Shown here in pieces: positions 1-5,921 of a stretch of DNA of 12,914 nucleotides. A program made the translations under genes and the position numbers. Origin of the DNA: Betaproteobacteria bacterium. Its GTDB lineage: Bacteria; Pseudomonadota; Gammaproteobacteria; Burkholderiales; Casimicrobiaceae. Location of the stretch: assembly GCA_003153335.1 (NCBI GenBank), contig PLYG01000275.1:1-12914 (forward strand), written 5' to 3'. The notes below the pieces were generated by a model. It saw only the letters and a program-made list of their open reading frames with translations. It did no database searches and was not told where the DNA came from. Position 1 is the first letter of the stretch. Each line of letters opens with the position of its first letter.

Positions 1-2
1 CA

Positions 3-158
3 CTGCCGATGAAGGCCCCGTTCCGGTACCACGAGGCGGTGGCGCGCGGCTTCAACGAACTGTGGGAGCGGGTTGGAGAACGGTCCTATGGCCCGATTGG
101 CAGCGACCGCGACTTCGTGTTTCCGCAGCCCACCGGGGTGCTTGTCCTTCTGGCCTGA
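3..158 (+). CDS. C-terminal end of an unrecognised protein (partial)
   Basis: An open frame enters from the left edge and ends at a TGA at 156-158, giving the last 51 residues of a protein. The peptide has a normal mixed composition (an amphipathic stretch with FNELWERVGERSYG, then DRDFVFPQPTGVLVLLA) and reads like a genuine C-terminus rather than an antisense shadow. No family could be recognised. The following gene starts 56 bp downstream on the same strand, so the two could be co-transcribed. The start and most of the gene lie outside the window, so function cannot be inferred. Confidence 0.5.
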   Translation: MPMKAPFRYHEAVARGFNELWERVGERSYGPIGSDRDFVFPQPTGVLVLLA

Positions 159-214
159 GTCGGCCGCCGGTGGCGGCGCTATACTGCGTCGCACCATACC
201 GAACAAGGATTTCC

Positions 215-628
215 ATGCGGATCATCAGCACCATTGGCTTTGCACTGCTCACGGGGTTGGCCATGGCGCAGAGTCAGGACCCAGTCCCGTCGCCGCCGGT
301 GACGACGGGGGCCGTCGGGTTGTCGTGGGCGGCTGACTCCGGCAATACGGCTACCGTGTATGTGGGGACGACTTTCTACGTGTCGGCCGCATCGTCGGCG
401 CCGCGCACGTACCTCACAGTCATGCCCTACCGTTGCGGGATCGGCACACTGGTCGAGTACACGTATGGCAATCCGATCTCCCGGTTCAAGATGCTGAAGG
501 CCGGCACCTGCCAGATCGTGATGCAAACCCCGAAGCGAAACTTCGACCTCAAGGTAACGGCGGTGGGCTTGCCGGCCGGTATGGTGTTGAACACTGCCCT
601 GCCCGGCCCCGTCTTCTACTGGCCCTGA
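215..628 (+). CDS. Small exported protein of unknown function
   Basis: The frame encodes 137 residues from the ATG at 215. This start was chosen because AAGGAT lies just upstream (205-210) and because the N-terminus is a textbook Sec signal peptide: MR, a hydrophobic core (IISTIGFALLTGLA), and a probable cleavage after AMA. Upstream in-frame starts would overlap the preceding gene and bury the signal. The mature part, about 117 residues, is rich in Thr, Val, Tyr and Gly and alternates like a beta-sheet domain. It has two cysteines (in YRCGIG and GTCQIV) that could form a disulphide in the periplasm. No family was recognised. It converges on rep with a 48-bp gap. A conjugation-linked or surface role is possible but unsupported by visible neighbours. 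Confidence 0.65.
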   Translation: MRIISTIGFALLTGLAMAQSQDPVPSPPVTTGAVGLSWAADSGNTATVYVGTTFYVSAASSAPRTYLTVMPYRCGIGTLVEYTYGNPISRFKMLKAGTCQIVMQTPKRNFDLKVTAVGLPAGMVLNTALPGPVFYWP

Positions 629-676
629 GGAGAGGATCAGGATCTCGGTTCGTGGCCGGATAACGGCAGACCGTTT

Positions 677-2029
677 CTAGCCTGAGACCGTTCCGGTTTC
701 TGCAAACGTCACGAGTTGGGCGCTGGTGGGTTCACCCCAAAGTTTCGTCCCGAGCCATAGACCAAGTGCGGCTGCGATCAGGGGGCTCTTGACGCCCTTG
801 CGCATATTGACCGCCCTGCCCTCACGTGTCTTGCTGAACTCGGCCAGCAGTTCTTGCTGGGCCGGTGCCTCCAGCTCATTGAAGTAGCTGACGGCATCCG
901 TTGAGCGGGCACTCATGAATCGTTCGCGCAAGTCAGCGGCTGGGGCCTTGAGCTTCGGTGCTTTGGTCGGAGCGGTTGTTGCGGGGTTCAGGGGCTGTTT
1001 GATCGCCCAGCGAAAATAGGCCAGCGGTGATTCGAGCGGCGCGCTGCTCTTCGCGGTCATGCGGCTTTCGACAGCACGCAGCGCTTGAGTGATCTTTTCT
1101 TCGGGGTGCTGCACCGAAAGGTTGCTGGCCTCCTCGCGGCCGAGGCCGATTTTGCATAACCGGTCGATGATTTCGCTGTTGATCGGCGGCGGCGCCGGAA
1201 AATTGATCGCGGCCTGTGGCCGTCGCTCGACCATGAACTGTAGTCCGATTACCTTGCGTCCGCGCTTGTGCTCAATCAGTTCGGCCGTCAGATCGGTCAG
1301 GGTGCTCATTTCGAGGATGGCTGGCTTGAGCGTGTCGCGCTTGAAGTATTTGTACTCCGGCGGCGCGCTGCTGCCGGTCGCTTCGCCAGTGAGCTGTTCG
1401 TACCAGTGCTCCCATTCGGCAATGTACGTCAACTTCGATGGGTTCGACTCGTAGCGCCGACAAATCTCATACAGCGCCAAGGATGATCCAGATCGAAACA
1501 AAGTTTGGTAGTAGATGTCCAGCTTGGTATAGGTGGTGGGGTTCATGACCATCTGCGCGACCTCCGGCGGGAAGGCATAGCCGAACCAGATCGGGGCGCC
1601 ACGTTTGCCCAGCCCAAGCGGGCTCAGCAGCTTCACCGAAGAGACCAATCGCTCGCTGGTCCATTGGCGACCGTCCTCCATGTGCACACGAATGTTCTGC
1701 AATTCCTCCAGATGGCGTTTGAGCAACTCGGTATCATTGCTGTCGTAGGCCGTGTCGCGGGCGATCTCGGAGAGTGGCAGCCAGAAGTATTTCCGATTCA
1801 CCTCGCTGTCGATGGGTGCGTCCCGGCCGGGCTCGCGGCGATCCTGCGCATGGAAGACCATGACATTAAAAAGTTTGCGTGACAGCAGCGACAACCGCCC
1901 TTCGGACACGCGCAGCCCGATGGCATCGTTGGCTTTTCTGAATTCGGAGGGGTGCGCGTTTTCAGCGACAGTAAGTGCGCCCCGCTTGCCCTTGGGTCGA
2001 TCTTCGTTGCCAGTCTTGGTCGTGGCCAT
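677..2029 (-). CDS. rep: Plasmid replication initiator, Rep_3 (RepB-like) family
   Basis: The 450-residue product is recognised as an iteron-binding initiator with the two winged-helix domains of the Rep_3 family. Family-like stretches are LSLLSRKLFNVMVFHAQ (about residues 47-62), the segment around LPLSEIARD (84-92), and YKYFKRDTLKPAILEMS (226-242), where the second winged helix normally contacts DNA. Residues 285-450 form an extra C-terminal region with a helical INSEIIDRL segment and SPLAYFRWAIKQP, as seen in longer RepB proteins. A Pro/Ala/Lys-rich linker separates these parts. The ATG at 2029 has AAGGAG six bases upstream (2036-2041). A promoter-like pair and an inverted repeat sharing the iteron end motif lie just upstream, so autorepression is likely. 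The protein should bind the iterons at 2119-3681 and open the origin. Confidence 0.93.
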   Translation of the reverse strand: MATTKTGNEDRPKGKRGALTVAENAHPSEFRKANDAIGLRVSEGRLSLLSRKLFNVMVFHAQDRREPGRDAPIDSEVNRKYFWLPLSEIARDTAYDSNDTELLKRHLEELQNIRVHMEDGRQWTSERLVSSVKLLSPLGLGKRGAPIWFGYAFPPEVAQMVMNPTTYTKLDIYYQTLFRSGSSLALYEICRRYESNPSKLTYIAEWEHWYEQLTGEATGSSAPPEYKYFKRDTLKPAILEMSTLTDLTAELIEHKRGRKVIGLQFMVERRPQAAINFPAPPPINSEIIDRLCKIGLGREEASNLSVQHPEEKITQALRAVESRMTAKSSAPLESPLAYFRWAIKQPLNPATTAPTKAPKLKAPAADLRERFMSARSTDAVSYFNELEAPAQQELLAEFSKTREGRAVNMRKGVKSPLIAAALGLWLGTKLWGEPTSAQLVTFAETGTVSG

Positions 2030-2057
2030 GCGCGGCTCCTTGGTCGTGGCAAACGGT

Positions 2058-2083
2058 TATGGTGAAACGGGTGCTTCACCATG
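2058..2083. promoter_or_regulatory. Inverted repeat, probable Rep autoregulatory operator
   Basis: TATGGTGAA (2058-2066) and TTCACCATG (2075-2083) form 9-bp arms, with 8 of 9 positions complementary, around an 8-bp spacer. The arms match the last bases of the iteron (CTCACCATA) in opposite orientations. The site lies 29-54 bp upstream of the rep ATG. In Rep_3 plasmids, inverted half-iterons at this spot usually bind Rep dimers and repress rep, and the same role is inferred here. Confidence 0.7.
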
Positions 2084-2100
2084 CGCGGATTGTGCGCCAA

Positions 2101-2129
2101 ATAATGAGTGGCGCAAAGTTTCCCGTAAA
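2101..2129 (-). promoter_or_regulatory. Candidate rep promoter
   Basis: On the minus strand, TTTACG (2124-2129) and CATTAT (2101-2106) are spaced by 17 bp and point at rep. The -35 element lies inside the first iteron (2119-2140), so Rep bound there could also block RNA polymerase. A 7-bp inverted repeat, TGCGCCA (2093-2099) and TGGCGCA (2109-2115), straddles the -10 region and may be a second regulator site. The assignment is by motif only. Confidence 0.45.
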
Positions 2130-2260
2130 AGCTCACCTTGGTTCCTGTATCCACTCACCGAGTTACCCGTAGAGGCTCACCATAGGCGGGAAAGTATCCC
2201 GCCAAAGCTCACCGAGATTCCTGTGGAAGCTCACCCAGTTTCCTGTAAAGGCTCACCTTA
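2119..2260 (+). repeat. Tandem iteron block: two triplets of 22-bp repeats
   Basis: Six 22-bp repeats lie at 2119-2140, 2141-2162, 2163-2184, 2195-2216, 2217-2238 and 2239-2260. Each group of three is exactly head to tail, and the two groups are separated by 10 bp, about one helical turn. The repeat begins TTTCCTGT and ends GCTCACCATA. Copies 2141 and 2195 are the most degenerate. A further weak copy (about 13 of 22 positions) may follow at 2261-2282. The phasing puts all copies on one face of the helix, as expected for the Rep-binding core of the origin. Confidence 0.88.
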
Positions 2261-2299
2261 TCGTCCGTAGAACCGCGCCAGTGCTTGTTCTGCGGTGGC

Positions 2300-2338
2300 T
2301 TAATGGTTTCAATGCTTTTGAATTTGTAGTTCAAAAAA
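2300..2338. other. AT-rich segment, candidate DNA-unwinding element
   Basis: About three quarters of these bases are A or T, in an otherwise GC-rich window. The segment starts 40 bp after the tandem iterons. It contains a perfect 7-bp inverted repeat, TTTTGAA (2316-2322) and TTCAAAA (2330-2336). An AT-rich tract beside an iteron block is where initiators usually melt DNA. This is a positional inference. Confidence 0.5.
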
Positions 2339-2406
2339 CCCTCAACCTCTTGGGAGTCTTTGGACAAAGGCAACACCCAAAGCCCACCCCGGTCCGTCAG
2401 GCAGAG

Positions 2407-3681
2407 ATTCCTGTAAAAGCTCACCATAGCTGCTACAGCGCGCATGGATCGCGTATCGCAGGCGCAACAATCGACCGACCAACGCGGCGCTCTTAGACGA
2501 AGTTTCCTGTAGAAGCTCACCATTGCTGTGGTGCCTTACCGTTGCTGGTGCACGATCAAGCGATTCGGTGACGCGCAAGCGGCCAGCGGCCGGGACCGCC
2601 GCCCTGTTGGCGATCTGATCGAACCGTCGCGCGGGTGCGAGAGCGTGGACAGAGTTTCCTGTAGAAGCTCACCATCGCCGACGACGGCGTCCATCGGGGG
2701 CTCGATGTTCGAGCGTAAGAGCTGCTTCCCGCGCTGTACCGAGTTTCCTGCTAAAGCTCACCATAGCGTCGAATAGGCGGCCCTTGGTAGGCCGCTTGGG
2801 CGACCGGATGAAGCAAGAGATCATCGAAGGCCAGTCCGGGCCGCCCGGCGCGTTGTGAGATGACGAGATGCCGACTGCAAGACCAACCGAGCCAGCGAGA
2901 TTCCTGTAGAAGCTCACCATAGCGGCGGCGCTTTGGGGTCGTCAGTGGCGCGCCGCCGTGCGCCAAGGGCGCGGCATCAGATGCTGGGGATCGAGCAGCC
3001 GTGATCGGTCTGCCAGCTCGGGCGCCGACTAGACGTTGTGTTTCCCATAGAGTCGCACCATAACGTCTGTGCCCCCGGCTCCGGGACGACTTTCGAGCAA
3101 CGTTACCAACCTTCCCAGCGTTGCTCGCTATGGTGAGCTTCTACGGGAATCTTCCCGCACACCCCGTGCGCGCTCACTTACCCCCAGAGGACGGCCTGAA
3201 AGGGTACTGTCGGCGCGCTATGGTGAAAGAATCCTGTAGAAGCTCACCATACGCCACTCCAAGGTGAGAGGTTCCTGTAAAAGCTCACCATACGTACCTG
3301 TTCTTATGGTGAAAAGTTCCTGTAGAAGCTCACCATTCAAGCCCGGAGCGAGGGAAAGTTTCCCGTAGAACCTCACCATAGCCAGTTAGACCCGGTTTCC
3401 CGATGGCGCTGTGGTGAAAGTTTCCTGTAGAGACTCACCATAGACGGTCCAGTTGGGGTTGGATCGACCGCCCCACAGAGAGAGTTTCCTGTAGAGGCTC
3501 ACCATAGCCCCGACGCGGTGATGGACAATCGTTGAAGTTTCCTGTGGAAGCTCACCATAGTCGTCGTCTCTACGCGGTGACGTATGGTGAAAGTTACCTG
3601 TAAAGGCTCACCATAATCTGGGCGACAGAGCGAACTACGCTGGGTGGGTATGGTGCAAGTTTCCCGTAAAGGCTCACCATA
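2407..3681 (+). repeat. Dispersed iterons (16 copies, one inverted)
   Basis: Sixteen further copies of the 22-bp iteron start at 2407, 2503, 2655, 2744, 2900, 3041 (degenerate), 3129 (inverted, 3129-3150), 3230, 3271, 3316, 3359, 3421, 3485, 3538, 3594 and 3660. Start-to-start spacing is 89-156 bp in the left half and mostly 41-66 bp in the right half. Many are flanked on the left by the reverse of their own end (TATGGTGAAAG before copies 3230, 3316, 3594; near matches before 3421 and 3660). This creates an inverted pair of TATGGTGA and TCACCATA around the iteron core. The spacers are unrelated to one another at sight. These copies probably titrate Rep or support handcuffing for copy control. 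Confidence 0.85.
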
Positions 3682-3697
3682 GGGGCCCTGCCTGCCC

Positions 3698-4720
3698 TTA
3701 CTGCAGGTGGAAGCGCTCCTTCAACTCGGCGACCAACTCCGCGCGCTTGGCGGGGTCGGTCATCTTCACATCCAGCGACACGCGGCCGGAGTTTGCCCAT
3801 TCTTTCAGTATGCCGATCTGGTCGCTCCCCGTGCGAATCCGGTACTGGCGGCTGACTTCCTTCTGCTTGCGGCCGGGCCCCTGCTCCCGCTGTGCCCGTT
3901 GCTCGCGTTGCTTGCGCAGCTCCTCCACGTCGCGCTTGCTCAGTTCCTCGGTGACGACGCGATCCACGAGCTTCGCCGTTTCGACATCGCCGGCGATCTT
4001 GAAGTAGAGCGTTAGCTCGTATCCAACCGCGATCCCGAACTTTGCGACGTTTTCCCGCATGCGTTGAAGGACCACATCGGGCAGCCGGAGCAACGACAGC
4101 GTCTTGTTCACGTTTGCCACGGACACGCCGGTCAGGGCGGCGAGGTCTTCCTCGCGCGTCACGACCTTGGACTCCAGCAGGGCCTGCCACGCCAGCGCAT
4201 TGTCGAGCGCGGAGTTGGGGCGGCGATGTTCGTTGAGGGAAAACGAAAGCTGGTACATTTCGGCGTCCGAAATCGGAGGGCCGACAATGATGTCGAGGTG
4301 ACCGATCCCGGCCATCTTGGCACCGAGTTTTCTGTAGTGGCCGTCGATGACAATCCAGCGTCCCGGCTCGCGGCCAGTTACGGCGTTGGCGGGGACACGC
4401 TGCCCTTGGGTCGCCAATTCTGCCGCCAACTCCTTCACGACGGCCGGGTCATAGATGCGGCGGGCGTTGTAGGGGTTGTCGTCCAGTTGATCGAGGGGCA
4501 CCCGGAGCACCACGGGCGCGCCCTGCCCTGCCTTACTTTCACCGGTGAAAGTTTCCGCTTGGGCGGCCGGCGACACGCCCGGAATCGGGTCGCCCAGTCC
4601 TTGCGGCCGGCGCTCCATCAAAGTGTCGGCGCGATCAAACCGGGATTTCGCTTTCTGGGTCTCGGCAGATTGTCCGGCGGCAAGGCCACTCATCAACCGC
4701 TGCGTCTTGTTCATAGCCAT
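3698..4720 (-). CDS. parB: ParB-family centromere-binding partition protein
   Basis: The 340-residue protein has an N-terminal ParA-contact and linker region (1-68). The ParB/Spo0J N-terminal domain follows (about 69-170; VLRVPLDQLDDNPYNARR, VIDGHYRKLGAKMAG, FSLNEHRRP). A helix-turn-helix lies at about 190-215 (EDLAALTGVSVANVNKTLSLL). Next come a charged Lys/Arg/Gln/Glu linker (260-290) and a C-terminal domain. The box that binds CTP in canonical ParB (GERRxR) reads DGHYRK here, so nucleotide use may differ. The start at 4720 has GAGGAG upstream (4727-4732); a second ATG two codons later is possible. The gap to parA is 14 bp, so the two are one operon with parA first. Codons 57-62 (TFTGES) are an exact 18-bp palindrome found elsewhere as a probable ParB site. 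Confidence 0.92.
   Translation of the reverse strand: MAMNKTQRLMSGLAAGQSAETQKAKSRFDRADTLMERRPQGLGDPIPGVSPAAQAETFTGESKAGQGAPVVLRVPLDQLDDNPYNARRIYDPAVVKELAAELATQGQRVPANAVTGREPGRWIVIDGHYRKLGAKMAGIGHLDIIVGPPISDAEMYQLSFSLNEHRRPNSALDNALAWQALLESKVVTREEDLAALTGVSVANVNKTLSLLRLPDVVLQRMRENVAKFGIAVGYELTLYFKIAGDVETAKLVDRVVTEELSKRDVEELRKQREQRAQREQGPGRKQKEVSRQYRIRTGSDQIGILKEWANSGRVSLDVKMTDPAKRAELVAELKERFHLQ
4535..4552. promoter_or_regulatory. 18-bp palindrome inside parB (probable ParB site)
   Basis: An exact ACTTTCACCGGTGAAAGT lies within the parB coding sequence and encodes Thr-Phe-Thr-Gly-Glu-Ser in the linker before the ParB domain. Ten more exact or near copies lie outside parB. Conservation of all 18 bases, third codon positions included, implies the DNA site itself is selected. 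It could nucleate ParB on its own gene. Confidence 0.75.
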
Positions 4721-4734
4721 CAGTTTCTCCTCGA

Positions 4735-5394
4735 TTACTTCAAGAGCGCCAGAACTTCGGTCGCGAGAGATTCAATTTCCTCCGTCGCGTCGCCGGAGCG
4801 CGGCATCCACTGCACAGGGCTACCGAGGGCCTGTGCCTCCCGGTAAATGGTGCGCAGCGCGAGGGACGACTTGCTCAACGGTGCGGCCGTATCCAGCGCG
4901 AGTTGGGCTAGCGCGGCCTGCGCCATCGAGGTCTTCCGCTGCACCATGTTCGGCACGATCCGCAGCTTCAGCGTCTCGTTCTGATCCATCGCAGTTTGCG
5001 CCAGCATTTTGGCACCCACGACCGCCCATAAGTCGGCCGGCGCCAACACCGTCGGGATCAGCACGAGGACGGAGATAAGCATGGCCGACGACGGCACCGG
5101 CGATTCGATATTCGGGGGGCAGTCGATGATGATGTAGTCGAAGTTGTCAATGTGGTTGCGCACCTCGCGGTGCATTCTGCCGCCCATCTGGGCCAAGCTG
5201 ACCACCGCTGCGGGGAACGGCGCATCGTCCGGGGCGAGCGACGCCCACCGCACGGCCGTCCCCTGAATATCCATGTCGATGACCTCGACGCGCGACTTGC
5301 CGCGCAGGCCCAAAGTGCCGGCAAGTAACATCGCCAAACTGGTCTTGCCAGCTCCGCCCTTCTGATTGAAGACGGTGACTATTTTCGCGCTCAT
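4735..5394 (-). CDS. parA: ParA-family partition ATPase
   Basis: This is a Walker-type ATPase of 219 residues that would move plasmid copies over the nucleoid together with ParB. The deviant Walker A motif KGGAGKTS is at residues 12-19, the A' segment IDMDIQG at 39-45, and Walker B YIIIDCPP at 87-94. It lacks the N-terminal helix-turn-helix extension of long plasmid ParA proteins, so it probably does not repress its own operon. ParB or another factor may do so. The start at 5394 (MSAKIV) was chosen because the ATPase fold begins there and GAGG lies eight bases upstream. The frame stays open to 5460, but that extension would run over AT-rich promoter-like DNA. The gene directly precedes parB. 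Confidence 0.93.
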   Translation of the reverse strand: MSAKIVTVFNQKGGAGKTSLAMLLAGTLGLRGKSRVEVIDMDIQGTAVRWASLAPDDAPFPAAVVSLAQMGGRMHREVRNHIDNFDYIIIDCPPNIESPVPSSAMLISVLVLIPTVLAPADLWAVVGAKMLAQTAMDQNETLKLRIVPNMVQRKTSMAQAALAQLALDTAAPLSKSSLALRTIYREAQALGSPVQWMPRSGDATEEIESLATEVLALLK

Positions 5395-5399
5395 GTCTT

Positions 5400-5485
5400 G
5401 AACCTCGAAATTACGTGAAGATTGATTACCAATCGAATGATTAAATATAACACGCGACATTTCAACTTATTACTATTCGAGGTTC
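5400..5485. promoter_or_regulatory. Inverted 10-bp repeats around the parA leader
   Basis: GAACCTCGAA (5400-5409) and its exact reverse complement TTCGAGGTTC (5476-5485) flank the AT-rich leader of parA. The proximal arm overlaps the parA ribosome binding site on the minus strand. Between the arms lies AT-rich DNA with TATATT (minus strand, about 5446-5451) as a possible -10, but no good -35 was found. The pair may be an operator or an RNA pairing element. Confidence 0.4.
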
Positions 5486-5584
5486 GATAGTTGGCAGTAG
5501 TCTGTAGTAAATGCGCAACGAGTTGGTGGTCGTCGGGGCGGATTAGAGTGTCGTCCGTCGGTAACTGGGGCCTGCGGCCAATCA

Positions 5585-5813
5585 ACTTTCACCGGTGAAA
5601 GTAGCCGCCCTCCCCTGCCCTGCTTGAGGCTTTTGAGCCAACTTTCACCGGTGAAAGTAGCCTCAGCCGGCGGCTGATTGTTCGAGCAAGGCGTGGATCG
5701 AGGGTGTCACCCGTTGGTTGCCGGGGTCGGCGGCCAATCAACTTTCACCGGTGAAGTAGCCGCCCTCCCCTGCCCTGCTTGGGGCTTTTGAGGCAGCTTT
5801 CACCGGTGAAACG
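5585..5813. repeat. Left cluster of 18-bp palindromes, probable parS/operator
   Basis: Four copies of ACTTTCACCGGTGAAAGT lie between parA and the zinc-finger gene. Those at 5585-5602 and 5641-5658 are exact. The copy at 5741-5757 lacks one A, and the one at 5796-5813 has altered outer bases around an intact TTTCACCGGTGAAA core. The first and third copies, and the second and fourth, are each about 156 bp apart and share flanking sequence (GCGGCCAATCA before, GTAGCCGCCCTCCCC after). The cluster therefore arose from a tandem duplication of about 156 bp. A separate perfect hairpin, TCAGCC-GGC-GGCTGA, lies at 5663-5677. Position beside parAB and the palindromic form argue for ParB binding. Confidence 0.75.
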
Positions 5814-5921
5814 TGCCGCCACTCGCTAGTGATCGGCCGACCGGCCATAAACTATGCCAGCTTGGTTCGCGGCCCGGTGCCGGGCTAACATGAGCAACGT
5901 CTTGTCCAGCGGGAGGTCGGC

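Larger units (their letters stand above)
2030..3697. other. Putative origin of vegetative replication (oriV) and copy-control region
   Basis: This 1.67-kb stretch between rep and parB holds no convincing gene. It contains the rep promoter and operator, a compact block of six 22-bp iterons, an AT-rich segment, and sixteen dispersed iterons up to the parB stop codon. Iteron arrays beside a Rep_3 gene are the standard form of a theta-type origin. No perfect DnaA box (TTATCCACA) was seen; the nearest is the 7-of-9 match GTATCCACT at 2147-2155, which lies inside an iteron. Confidence 0.75.

Noticed and set aside
62..214. Upstream start for the exported protein at 62
   Set aside because: It would overlap the preceding gene end and place the signal peptide inside the protein; the ATG at 215 has its own ribosome site.
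629..700. Shared rho-independent terminator between the exported-protein gene and rep
   Set aside because: Only short imperfect repeats (around GATCAGGATC and GCAGA/TCTGC) are present, with no stable stem followed by a T-run in either direction.
2209..2523. Minus-strand frame of 104 codons upstream of rep
   Set aside because: Its starts and much of its sequence are iterons (MVSFYRNL and MVSFYRKL are reversed iterons) and it has no ribosome site. The middle reads protein-like only because it crosses the AT-rich segment.
2407..3681. Dispersed 22-bp repeats as a CRISPR or integron-like array
   Set aside because: Spacing varies from 41 to 156 bp, one copy is inverted, and the same repeat forms head-to-tail iterons beside a Rep_3 gene.
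4064..4846. Plus-strand 260-codon frame antisense to parB
   Set aside because: The minus strand encodes a clear ParB; the plus frame shows no motif and runs across the parA-parB junction.
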